A DNA stretch of 9,293 nucleotides from Clostridium sp. CAG:628 (lineage in GTDB: Bacteria; Bacillota_I; Bacilli_A; RF39; UBA660), in the NCBI GenBank assembly GCA_000438415.1, contig FR902212.1, positions 1 through 9,293 of the forward strand, read 5' to 3'. The translations under genes were made by a program, and so were the position numbers. This document shows, piece after piece, positions 1 through 6,338 of this stretch (its first letter is position 1; every line of letters begins with the position of its first letter). The notes under the pieces were generated by a model. It had not been told where the DNA came from, did not search any database, and was given only the letters and a program-made list of their open reading frames with translations.

Positions 1-50
1 ACTCTATATTAATTTTACAATAAATAATTAATAAAGTAAATATAAAAAAT

Positions 51-78
51 AAAAGAAACTCACAAATAAGTTTCTTTT
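51..78. terminator. Bidirectional intrinsic terminator-like hairpin
   Basis: A perfect 10-bp inverted repeat, AAAAGAAACT (51-60) and AGTTTCTTTT (69-78), encloses an 8-base loop. Read on the minus strand, the stem is followed by ATTTTTTATA, a good U-tract, so it could end the lon-spoVID-ysxE transcript about 170 bases after the ysxE stop. Read on the plus strand, the 3' arm itself runs into TTCTTTTTA, so it could also end a gene lying to the left of the window. The stem has only two G:C pairs, so it is a weak hairpin that depends on its U-tract. Confidence 0.6.
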
Positions 79-93
79 TACATAGTATATATT

Positions 94-288
94 ATGAAGA
101 AGTTAAATGAAATTAAAAATATGTATAAAAATAATAGACATTTATTTAATATAATAGTATTAATAGTAAATATTGTTTTAATATTTTGGCAAACTATATT
201 TACTTTAATAGTACCTAGTAGAGGTAATACTTTAGTTTTACTTGTTTTAATTATTGCTTTCGTTTACCAACTCTTTAAAGACTCCTAA
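94..288 (+). CDS. Possible small two-span membrane protein (doubtful)
   Basis: The frame encodes 64 residues. A charged amino end (MKKLNEIKNMYKNNRH) is followed by two hydrophobic stretches, about residues 18-40 and 47-61, separated by a short polar turn (PSRGN). This is the shape of a small two-helix membrane protein. It is the only plus-strand frame not explained as a shadow of a minus-strand gene. Against it: no Shine-Dalgarno sequence precedes the ATG, no convincing promoter is visible, and a terminator-like hairpin ends only about 15 bases upstream. Its last 42 bases run antisense into the 3' end of the ysxE-like gene. Such hydrophobic frames also arise by chance in DNA this AT-rich. I recognise no family. 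Confidence 0.37.
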   Translation: MKKLNEIKNMYKNNRHLFNIIVLIVNIVLIFWQTIFTLIVPSRGNTLVLLVLIIAFVYQLFKDS

Positions 289-1119
289 GTTTATAAAGTT
301 ACTTGTTCTATAAGTATAATCTAAAATAGACTTTACTTCTACTACTTTTTTGTATTCATTATTAGTTATATTGATAGTACTAGGCATGCTTATCATTACA
401 TTAAATAAACTTATTTCTTCTTTAGTTAATTTATTTATTTCTATATACTTCTTAAATATGGATTCCATATCCATATTTTTATATTCGTTTCTATATAATT
501 TATATAAATCAAGGATAGGTGTATCAACCAAATAATTGTCCCAACCAGTTAATATGTTTTTACTACTCATTAAAAAATTATCTTTTTTTAAGTTATTATG
601 TATAATACATACTCTTTCTTTAGTTTTATCTTTTACTAAGTTATACCATTTATTTAATTCTTTTTCTATATAATAAAAGTTTTTTAGTATTACACTGTAA
701 TTTCTTGCTAGTAAGTAATTACTAGGAGACATGTATACTTCATTATCAATGTTTTCTATTAATTTGTTATAGTAGTCTTTTAGATAATCTATATTGTCTA
801 TGAGTGTGTTATAGATATCTTTATATTTTTTTCTACTTACTTCTTTATAGTATATAGTTTTATAATGAAGTAATGCCACTGATGAAATGAATTCTATGTC
901 TTTTTCAGGAGGGTCATGTTTTAACTTATCATAATACTTATATTTAATAGTTCTATCACTAGTACTTATTATATCAGGAAAACAAAAGTATTCTCTAGTA
1001 CTAAGGTATTCAAATAAATCATTTAAGTCTTTTTTCTTTTCTTTTATTACTTCAGTAAAACTATCTCCTTCTAGAATCTTTACTTTACCTTTACGAATTA
1101 TTTTTTTAATCTTGTTCAT
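247..1119 (-). CDS. ysxE: YsxE/CotS-like spore coat kinase-fold protein, probable pseudokinase
   Basis: The 290-residue protein resembles the CotS/YsxE/YutH spore coat group, which has an aminoglycoside-phosphotransferase (protein-kinase-like) fold. The amino half corresponds to the small lobe. The catalytic-loop equivalent is H174-NNLKKD-N181, where the family pattern is HxDxxxxN, so the catalytic Asp is replaced by Asn176. The metal-binding motif, normally IDWD, reads TGWD (191-194), so its first Asp is Gly. The downstream D-L pair (204-205) of the fold is kept. Losing both acidic residues points to a structural rather than catalytic role. The gene overlaps the end of spoVID by 14 bases and has no Shine-Dalgarno of its own, implying translational coupling. 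In Bacillus subtilis ysxE also directly follows spoVID, and this synteny is the strongest support for the name. It is somewhat shorter than Bacillus YsxE. Confidence 0.78.
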   Translation of the reverse strand: MNKIKKIIRKGKVKILEGDSFTEVIKEKKKDLNDLFEYLSTREYFCFPDIISTSDRTIKYKYYDKLKHDPPEKDIEFISSVALLHYKTIYYKEVSRKKYKDIYNTLIDNIDYLKDYYNKLIENIDNEVYMSPSNYLLARNYSVILKNFYYIEKELNKWYNLVKDKTKERVCIIHNNLKKDNFLMSSKNILTGWDNYLVDTPILDLYKLYRNEYKNMDMESIFKKYIEINKLTKEEISLFNVMISMPSTINITNNEYKKVVEVKSILDYTYRTSNFINLGVFKELVNESNN

Positions 1120-1798
1120 TTTTATTATAAGGTATTACTATTTTACTACCTATATTAATGTTATCAATATCATTATATTCTTTTATTTCATCCATAGTAA
1201 CATTATATTTTACAAGTATACTTTCTAGTGTATCTTCACTTCTCATTATATATACTTTATATTTAGAAAAATTACTTTCTTTTACTTCATTAAATATAGT
1301 ATTAAAGTTTTTTTCACTAACATTTTCTTTTACTTCTTCTTTAGAATCTATAACATTATCTAACATTACTTCGTTATGAAATTCACTTGGACTTTTTATA
1401 TTATTAGTACTATCTTTATCTATTAAATCATTAATCATATTATCAATTTCCTCATTATCCTTTGTATCTTCTTTTATTTCTATTTCTTGATAATCCATAT
1501 CTAAAAACATTTTTAAATGTAATACATCTTTTTCTACACTATAGTTAAAGTCAGATAGTTTTAAATCAATTGTGTCTTTATCTATAAGTGAAGATAAGGC
1601 TATAGTAAAAGGTATTGTAAACATGAAGCTTTCTGTTTCTACACTAGACATTGTTACTTTATAAGAACCTGTTACATCAAAATATCCTTCAATAGTGTCA
1701 TCTAGTATTTTATAGTCATGTGTTAGGGATATATCTGTTATACTAGATACATAAGTTTTTAACATACAATCTTTTTTAAATTCAATCTTTTGATTCAT
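1106..1798 (-). CDS. spoVID: Miniature SpoVID-like spore coat morphogenesis protein with C-terminal LysM
   Basis: SpoVID anchors the coat on the forespore surface during encasement in Bacillus. This 230-residue protein has the same three-part plan. First comes a beta-rich amino domain (about 1-108), containing a segment near 35-50 like the SpoVID element that precedes its acidic linker. Next is an acidic, low-complexity linker (about 109-175). Last is a LysM module (about 180-225: KVYIMRSEDTLESILVKYNV and onward to SKIVIP), which aligns well with the SpoVID carboxyl end (KICIVQQEDTIERL... LYIP). Bacillus SpoVID is about 575 residues, most of the difference being linker. No signal peptide is present, as expected for a mother-cell protein. 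The start is fixed by AAAGGAGTG nine bases upstream. That site lies inside an inverted repeat, and a sigma-E-like promoter sits just upstream. It overlaps the ysxE-like gene and follows lon, as in a compacted Bacillus locus. Confidence 0.82.
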   Translation of the reverse strand: MNQKIEFKKDCMLKTYVSSITDISLTHDYKILDDTIEGYFDVTGSYKVTMSSVETESFMFTIPFTIALSSLIDKDTIDLKLSDFNYSVEKDVLHLKMFLDMDYQEIEIKEDTKDNEEIDNMINDLIDKDSTNNIKSPSEFHNEVMLDNVIDSKEEVKENVSEKNFNTIFNEVKESNFSKYKVYIMRSEDTLESILVKYNVTMDEIKEYNDIDNINIGSKIVIPYNKNEQD

Positions 1799-1800
1799 AA

Positions 1801-1841
1801 TAAAACACTCCTTTCATTTAAATTTATGTTGGAGTGTTTTA
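1801..1841 (-). promoter_or_regulatory. RBS-sequestering hairpin upstream of spoVID
   Basis: An 11-bp perfect inverted repeat, TAAAACACTCC (1841-1831) and GGAGTGTTTTA (1811-1801), encloses 19 bases. The 3' arm contains most of the spoVID Shine-Dalgarno (AGGAG at 1812-1808), so RNA transcribed through from lon would fold the ribosome-binding site into a stem. The run GTGTTTTATT could also make it a weak intrinsic terminator for the lon transcript. An RNA starting inside the loop would lack the 5' arm and leave the site open. The repeat is seen directly; the regulatory role is inference. Confidence 0.6.
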
Positions 1842-1848
1842 AATATTA
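1821..1848 (-). promoter_or_regulatory. Candidate sigma-E-type promoter for spoVID
   Basis: On the minus strand TAATATT (1848-1842) is followed after 13 bases by CATAAATT (1828-1821). This resembles the Bacillus sigma-E pattern, a KMATATT -35 box and a CATACAHT -10 box about 14 bases apart; the -10 differs at one position and the spacer is one base short. The predicted start near 1814 falls just before the Shine-Dalgarno and gives a leader of about 16 bases that excludes the 5' arm of the hairpin. spoVID is a sigma-E gene in Bacillus. Chance matches are common in DNA this AT-rich. Confidence 0.38.
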
Positions 1849-2079
1849 CTATTTTTTTAATACTTTTTTATAACCTAAATTAACTAATTCGTTAACTTTT
1901 TCTTCTGTTTTTATTCCAATTATACCTAAGTTTAAAAGAGTATTATATTCATCATTAAGTTTTATATATATTCTTAGAAATGTAGTATTATTATCTTTAG
2001 TTACTTCTTCATATAATAATTCTTCTATTTCACCTTTATATAGATTTTTTATTTCTTTTATTCTTTTTGTTTCTAACAT
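1849..2079 (-). CDS. Small conserved-looking hypothetical protein between lon and spoVID
   Basis: I do not recognise this 76-residue protein. It is charged and Lys/Glu-rich, predicted mixed alpha/beta (helix, then FLRIYIKLNDEY strand-like, then a helix ending KKVLKK), with no cysteine, no signal peptide and no membrane span. An open frame continues nine codons upstream to 2106, but the ATG at 2079 is preferred because AGGAAG lies eight bases before it (2093-2088). With this start it overlaps the end of lon by 44 bases in another frame. It ends eight bases before the inverted repeat upstream of spoVID, so it is probably co-transcribed with lon. In Bacillus the neighbour of lonA at this position is ysxC, a GTPase about 195 residues long; this protein has none of its motifs and is not a remnant of it. 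Confidence 0.7.
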   Translation of the reverse strand: MLETKRIKEIKNLYKGEIEELLYEEVTKDNNTTFLRIYIKLNDEYNTLLNLGIIGIKTEEKVNELVNLGYKKVLKK

Positions 2080-4402
2080 TTTCTTCACTTCCTTTAAATA
2101 AATCATTATATATTTCTATATAGTTTTTTACAAATACAAAATTTATTTTATCTTTTATTTCTTTATCTAAACTAGATACTTCTCTTTTATTCATAACAGA
2201 TACATATATTTTATTTATACCATTTTTTATTGCAGAACAAGATTTTTCTCTTAAGCCTCCAACTGGTAAAATGTCTCCAAGAAGCGTCATTTCTCCAGTA
2301 GAGCTAACATTTGGTGGTACTTCTTTACCTAATAAATAACTTAGTATACTTGAAGTTATTACTGTTCCTGCAGAAGGTCCATCTTTTGGAATAGAAGTCT
2401 CCCTGAAGTTTATATGTATTGTTTTATTAAAAACACTATCATTTATGTTAAATAGGGTTTTATTAGACTTAATGTAACCGATAGATACTAGGATACTCTC
2501 TTTTAGGGTAACACCCAGTGAGCCACTTGTTACAAAACTCTCTTTTCCATCATAACTAGATACTTCTATACTAAGTACTTCTCCACCATATGGAGTATAT
2601 GCTAGTGCTTTTGCATATCCTGGTTTATTAATATTACACTCATTTACTTGATATTTTTCTACACCAAGATATTTTTTAATATCGCTCTCTTTTATATGAG
2701 TTTCTGTAATACTTGTATTATTTAATTTATGTTCAGTTATTATTTTTCTAATTATCCTATCAATTAGTCTATCTAATTCACGAACACCACTTTCTTTAGT
2801 ATAGGAGTCTATTATTTTTGTTATTGCTTTTTTATCAAATTTTATTAAGTTAGTTTCTAAACCATTTCTTTTTAATGAGTTATTTATTAAATAGTTTTCA
2901 GTAATATTTATTTTTTCATAATTAAGATATGAATTTAAGTTAATTATGTCTAACCTATCTTGAAGTACTAGAGGTATTTCATTTTTATCATTAGCAGTAA
3001 GTATCCAAGTAATATTACTTAAGTCTATTTTTTCTTCTAAATAGTTATCTGTAAAATTTTTATTTTGTTTATTATCTAGTATATCTAAAAGAGTGTTTAC
3101 TGGGTCACCCTTATAATCTTTACTCATTTTATCTACTTCATCTAATAATATTATTGGGTTAGTTACACCACTTTTAATTAGGGAAGTAACTATTTTACCT
3201 GGTGCACTACCGATATAGGTTTTTCTGTGTCCAAGTAGTTCTGCTGGGTCATTTATTCCGCCCAAACTGATTTTAACGAATTTCTTATTTAAAGATGAAG
3301 CAATGCTTTCAGCAAATGTTGTTTTACCTACTCCAGGAGGTCCTACTAGACATATAACTGGACGAAGGGCATCTTTATTTGTAGATACTGCTACATACTC
3401 AATTATTCTTTCTTTTGCTTCAGTTAGTCCATAATGAGTTTTATTAAGAGAAGTACTAACTTTATTTAAGTCAGTTTCATCTATTCCTACTTTACCAAAA
3501 GGTAAGCTAAGTAATGTGTCTATATATGTTTTAATTACACCTAACTCTGGACTAGTTTCTAAAGTACTTTCATACTTATTTAATTCGAGAATTAATCTAT
3601 TTCTTATGTTATCTGGAATATGTCTATTATTTAGCTCTTGTCTAGCCTTAGATAAATAAACTGTTTTTGTGTCTTGTTCACCTAATTCCTCTTTTATTAT
3701 CTTCATCTTTTCTTTAAGAATTAAATCTTTTTGCATATCATCTAAGTTTTGTTTTAATTCTTGATCTATTTTATTTTCTAAAGCAAGTACAGCAAGTTCA
3801 ATATTTATTTCAGTAATTAGTTTTTTAGCACGATTTATTCTACTAGGTTCTTGCATTAGAGATAATTTCTTTTCTAAACTAAGAGGTATGAAACTAGTAA
3901 CCATATCAGTAAGTTTTTCTAGTTCATTAACACCTTTTACTTTATTTAATATAGCATTAGATATAAATGGATTATTACTTATATATAGTTCTAACTCTTT
4001 ATTAAGTTTTCTAAATAAACTTATTTCTTCTACTTCGTTATATACTGTTTCAGGAAAATCTATATATATACTACTCAAGATATCTTTATTTTTTTGATAC
4101 ATAGAATATTTTAATACTCTTACTCTTTTTATACCTTGTAAAACTATTCTAGTGTTTCCACTAGGTAAATCTATTCTACTACTTATTTTGGCTATTACAC
4201 CAGTTCTTGGTAAGTCTGAAGTATCTGGCACTTGTTCTAGAGTATTTACTGGGTATACTATAAGTATTTCATCGTTAAAATATTTTTTAGATATATCAAT
4301 TATTTTCTTAGTTACATCATTATTTAATTCTATTCTAGCTTCTTCAAGAGGGAGTAATACAAGGTTCTTCAGTAGTAATACTGGTAAGTTACTTTTAGAC
4401 AT
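2036..4402 (-). CDS. lon: ATP-dependent Lon protease (LonA type)
   Basis: Lon unfolds and degrades misfolded and regulatory proteins in the cytoplasm. The 788-residue protein has the full LonA layout: amino substrate-binding domain (about 1-205), coiled-coil helical region (about 205-300), AAA+ module and Ser-Lys protease. Visible motifs are Walker A GPPGVGKT (354-361), Walker B IILLDEVDK (417-425), sensor 1 TAND, arginine finger in QDRLD (R483), and sensor 2 GVRELDR (R541). The protease domain shows PKDGPSAG with catalytic Ser677, and GGLREK with Lys720; their 43-residue spacing equals that in Escherichia coli. The ATG at 4402 is chosen because GGAGGTGA lies five bases upstream; the in-frame ATG at 4415-4417 overlaps the start of that Shine-Dalgarno. 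A Lys/Asn/Arg-rich tail of about 20 residues follows the usual end and overlaps the next gene. A strong promoter lies upstream. Confidence 0.98.
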   Translation of the reverse strand: MSKSNLPVLLLKNLVLLPLEEARIELNNDVTKKIIDISKKYFNDEILIVYPVNTLEQVPDTSDLPRTGVIAKISSRIDLPSGNTRIVLQGIKRVRVLKYSMYQKNKDILSSIYIDFPETVYNEVEEISLFRKLNKELELYISNNPFISNAILNKVKGVNELEKLTDMVTSFIPLSLEKKLSLMQEPSRINRAKKLITEINIELAVLALENKIDQELKQNLDDMQKDLILKEKMKIIKEELGEQDTKTVYLSKARQELNNRHIPDNIRNRLILELNKYESTLETSPELGVIKTYIDTLLSLPFGKVGIDETDLNKVSTSLNKTHYGLTEAKERIIEYVAVSTNKDALRPVICLVGPPGVGKTTFAESIASSLNKKFVKISLGGINDPAELLGHRKTYIGSAPGKIVTSLIKSGVTNPIILLDEVDKMSKDYKGDPVNTLLDILDNKQNKNFTDNYLEEKIDLSNITWILTANDKNEIPLVLQDRLDIINLNSYLNYEKINITENYLINNSLKRNGLETNLIKFDKKAITKIIDSYTKESGVRELDRLIDRIIRKIITEHKLNNTSITETHIKESDIKKYLGVEKYQVNECNINKPGYAKALAYTPYGGEVLSIEVSSYDGKESFVTSGSLGVTLKESILVSIGYIKSNKTLFNINDSVFNKTIHINFRETSIPKDGPSAGTVITSSILSYLLGKEVPPNVSSTGEMTLLGDILPVGGLREKSCSAIKNGINKIYVSVMNKREVSSLDKEIKDKINFVFVKNYIEIYNDLFKGSEENVRNKKNKRNKKSI

Positions 4403-4427
4403 GTATTTCACCTCCATTTGATTAATT

Positions 4428-4456
4428 ATTATAATGATTTTTATCTAATATGTCCA
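4428..4456 (-). promoter_or_regulatory. Sigma-A-type promoter of the lon operon
   Basis: On the minus strand TGGACA (4456-4451) is followed after exactly 17 bases by TATAAT (4433-4428), i.e. five of six and six of six consensus bases. Phased A-runs immediately upstream (about 4457-4480) look like an UP element. The predicted start near 4421 gives a leader of about 19 bases ending in the Shine-Dalgarno. I see no CIRCE repeat and no CtsR heptads here, so heat-shock control is not evident. Confidence 0.8.
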
Positions 4457-4510
4457 CTAATTTTTTAAATTTTTTTAATTATTTTGTTAGTTGTATTTTA
4501 TAATGTTCAT

Positions 4511-4560
4511 TTAAACTAAAAATACACACAAGTAAGTAGTATTGTGTATATTTAGTTTAA
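4511..4560 (-). terminator. Hairpin after holA, weak terminator candidate
   Basis: A long imperfect inverted repeat starts immediately after the holA stop codon. Ten outer pairs (TTAAACTAAA, 4511-4520, with TTTAGTTTAA, 4551-4560), one A-A mismatch and seven inner pairs (4522-4528 with 4543-4549) enclose 14 bases. No U-tract follows the outer stem, but the inner stem alone is followed on the minus strand by TTTTTAG. It separates holA from the lon promoter, so ending the holA transcript is the likely role. A protein-binding dyad cannot be excluded. Confidence 0.5.
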
Positions 4561-5496
4561 TTATAATTCTATAAAGAAGGCTTCTAAACCTTTGTATCTA
4601 TCAACTTCTCCAGTTTTTATTTTATAGTCTAAATAAAATAATTTATTTAATTCACTAACTAGTTCATTAATTGTACTTTTATATGCATTATTAAGGGCTA
4701 GTTTTATACGGTAAGGGTGTTCTTTTAACTTAGAAGCAATACTTGTTTCACTCATTTTTTCTTCATATAATAACTTAGTTTGTAGAATAAGCCTTATATT
4801 ATTTGCTAGTAATACTATTATTACAGAAGGCTCTACTTTATCATTTATTATCTTTTTATATATAGTAAATATTCTTTTTTTATCTTTATTAATTACTGCA
4901 TCTACTAATTTAAAAATATTATCTTCTTCATATTTAATTATTACTTTTTTAACATCTTCTAAAGTTATTTCTTTAGAATTATATTTATACATTTCTAGTT
5001 TACTTAATTCACTATAAAGTACACTAGTATTAGTTAGTAGTCTAGACTTTATTTCACTTACTGCATCCATATTTATTTTATAATCAATATTATTAAAATA
5101 ATCTTTTATAGCAGTATCTATATTAGTTTTATCTATACTTTTAAACTCTTTAACTATACTTTTACTTTTTAACTCTTTTACTAGTTTTTTTCTTTCATCT
5201 AATTTATCACTATTTACAGTAAATACTAAATAAGTATTAGGGTTAGGACTAGTTATATAATTATTAAATCTTTCACTCTCTAAGGAAGACTTGCTTGTTA
5301 AGAAAGTACTATTATTTAATACAACTAATTTTAAGTTACCAAATAAATCATTATATGATGCTTCATCAATACATTCATTAATATCACATTCTTCGTAATC
5401 ATATACTATTTTTTCAGTAATACTCTTTTCTTTCATTAAATTATCAATAAACTTGTCTAGTTCAAAAGTATTTTCTCCATATAATATGTATAACAT
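4561..5496 (-). CDS. holA: DNA polymerase III subunit delta
   Basis: HolA is the clamp-loader subunit that opens the beta sliding clamp and helps load it at primed sites during replication. The 311-residue protein starts with the family's MLYILYGENTFELDKFID segment and matches the conserved carboxyl part: DNIFKLVDAVINKDKKR, then a long helix ending NNIRLILQTKLLYEEK, SIASKLKEHPYRIKLAL, and LDYKIKTGEVDRYKGLEAFF near the end. The amino half (about 1-180) is the degenerate AAA-like region without functional Walker motifs, as usual for delta. The ATG at 5496 has AGGTGG five bases upstream. The in-frame GTG at 5505 lies inside that Shine-Dalgarno and is rejected. The gene has its own promoter 47 bases after the RnfC-like gene and ends at a hairpin. 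It is slightly shorter than Bacillus YqeN/HolA, with no broken region seen. Confidence 0.93.
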   Translation of the reverse strand: MLYILYGENTFELDKFIDNLMKEKSITEKIVYDYEECDINECIDEASYNDLFGNLKLVVLNNSTFLTSKSSLESERFNNYITSPNPNTYLVFTVNSDKLDERKKLVKELKSKSIVKEFKSIDKTNIDTAIKDYFNNIDYKINMDAVSEIKSRLLTNTSVLYSELSKLEMYKYNSKEITLEDVKKVIIKYEEDNIFKLVDAVINKDKKRIFTIYKKIINDKVEPSVIIVLLANNIRLILQTKLLYEEKMSETSIASKLKEHPYRIKLALNNAYKSTINELVSELNKLFYLDYKIKTGEVDRYKGLEAFFIEL

Positions 5497-5514
5497 ATTT
5501 ACCACCTAAAAACA

Positions 5515-5543
5515 ACTATACTATAAGTAATTTTGTTTTTCAA
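5515..5543 (-). promoter_or_regulatory. Sigma-A-type promoter of holA
   Basis: TTGAAA (5543-5538) and TATAGT (5520-5515) lie 17 bases apart on the minus strand, each with one mismatch to consensus. They sit in the short gap after the RnfC-like gene. The predicted start near 5508 leaves a leader of about 12 bases with the AGGTGG Shine-Dalgarno. holA can therefore be transcribed independently, besides any read-through from uvrC. Confidence 0.68.
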
Positions 5544-6338
5544 CTATTTTATTACAATTTGACTAACTCTTTCATCTAATAAATAATTAGAATTAGTTAT
5601 TTTAATACTATTGTTTATTAAATAGTATTTACCTATTATTTGATTACTTTCTAATATATCTTTTAAATTAGAATATTTTTTTACTTTGTTTACTAGAAAA
5701 GTATTATTATATACTATACTTATATATATATAGTCTCTTTCTTTAATGTTTTTAATCTTGTTATATATGTCAATTATTTCATATAAGTTATAAGTGTTAG
5801 TAGTTACTTTATTAAATATAACACTTATATTAGGATATGTTCCTAAATAACTTAGTAGTAATTTATAACTTGATATATCTTTTTTATTTAAGTTAATATA
5901 TATTTTAGTATCAAATCTTTCATTTATTAAATTAAGTGTTTCTAATATATTCTTTATGTTATCTTTTAGTATATAATAATCTTTTAAGTCATACTTATTT
6001 TCTATATGTATATCTAAAGTAATACTTTCTTTTTTAGGAAATATTTCCATTAGTTCTTTATCTGTTATGTCATAGATACTCTCTTTCTGGTAAGAAGGAC
6101 TTGTAGTATCTTTAAAATCATTTTCTATTATTACTACTTTAGTTATACCATCAATACTAGGAATTTCAGAATAAGCATAAGCATTACCTGATACTGGACT
6201 ATATACTTTTTTATTATTATATTCACATATTATGTCATTCTTTTTAACAGTTTTAGAAGTGACAAAGACACTCTCTTTATTAGTGTATGGTAAATATATA
6301 AAATCACTCATTAAGTTTACAATTAAATAATCATTCAT
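5544..6338 (-). CDS. Truncated RnfC-like protein of unknown function
   Basis: The 264-residue protein looks like a shrunken relative of RnfC, the NADH/FMN and iron-sulfur subunit of the Rnf ion-pumping complex. The amino end has the barrel-sandwich-hybrid pattern of RnfC: a VFVTSKTVKKNDIICEYNNK segment, then YSPVSG (46-51) and a KVVIIEND strand. A middle portion (about 95-145) aligns loosely with the RnfC region after its NAxECEPY motif, and a later ISVIFNKVTTNTYNLYEI stretch recalls GVVVNNVxTxxxI. The glycine-rich FMN/NADH site, the ECEP signature and both CxxCxxC ferredoxin motifs are absent; the protein has a single cysteine (C38). RnfC is normally about 440 residues. Electron transfer is therefore unlikely. 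The ATG at 6338 follows AAGGAAGTGAT and overlaps the uvrC stop by eight bases, implying translational coupling. The homology is my reading of patterns; no other rnf gene is present. Confidence 0.62.
   Translation of the reverse strand: MNDYLIVNLMSDFIYLPYTNKESVFVTSKTVKKNDIICEYNNKKVYSPVSGNAYAYSEIPSIDGITKVVIIENDFKDTTSPSYQKESIYDITDKELMEIFPKKESITLDIHIENKYDLKDYYILKDNIKNILETLNLINERFDTKIYINLNKKDISSYKLLLSYLGTYPNISVIFNKVTTNTYNLYEIIDIYNKIKNIKERDYIYISIVYNNTFLVNKVKKYSNLKDILESNQIIGKYYLINNSIKITNSNYLLDERVSQIVIK

Noticed and set aside
350..535. Plus-strand frame of 61 codons inside the ysxE-like gene
   Set aside because: It is antisense to a gene with recognisable family motifs and shows the Ser/Leu/Ile-rich shadow composition common in AT-rich DNA; no ribosome-binding site.
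3888..4421. Two plus-strand frames (3888-4097 and 4152-4421) opposite the start of lon
   Set aside because: Both mirror well-conserved Lon sequence and have no Shine-Dalgarno or homology.
4403..4510. Heat-shock operators (CIRCE or CtsR) upstream of lon
   Set aside because: No TTAGCACTC/GAGTGCTAA repeat and no GGTCAAA heptad pair is present.
5494..5505. GTG at 5505 as the holA start (and likewise 6347 for the RnfC-like gene, 8121 for uvrC, 4417 for lon)
   Set aside because: Each of these upstream codons lies within or immediately beside the Shine-Dalgarno that serves the downstream ATG.
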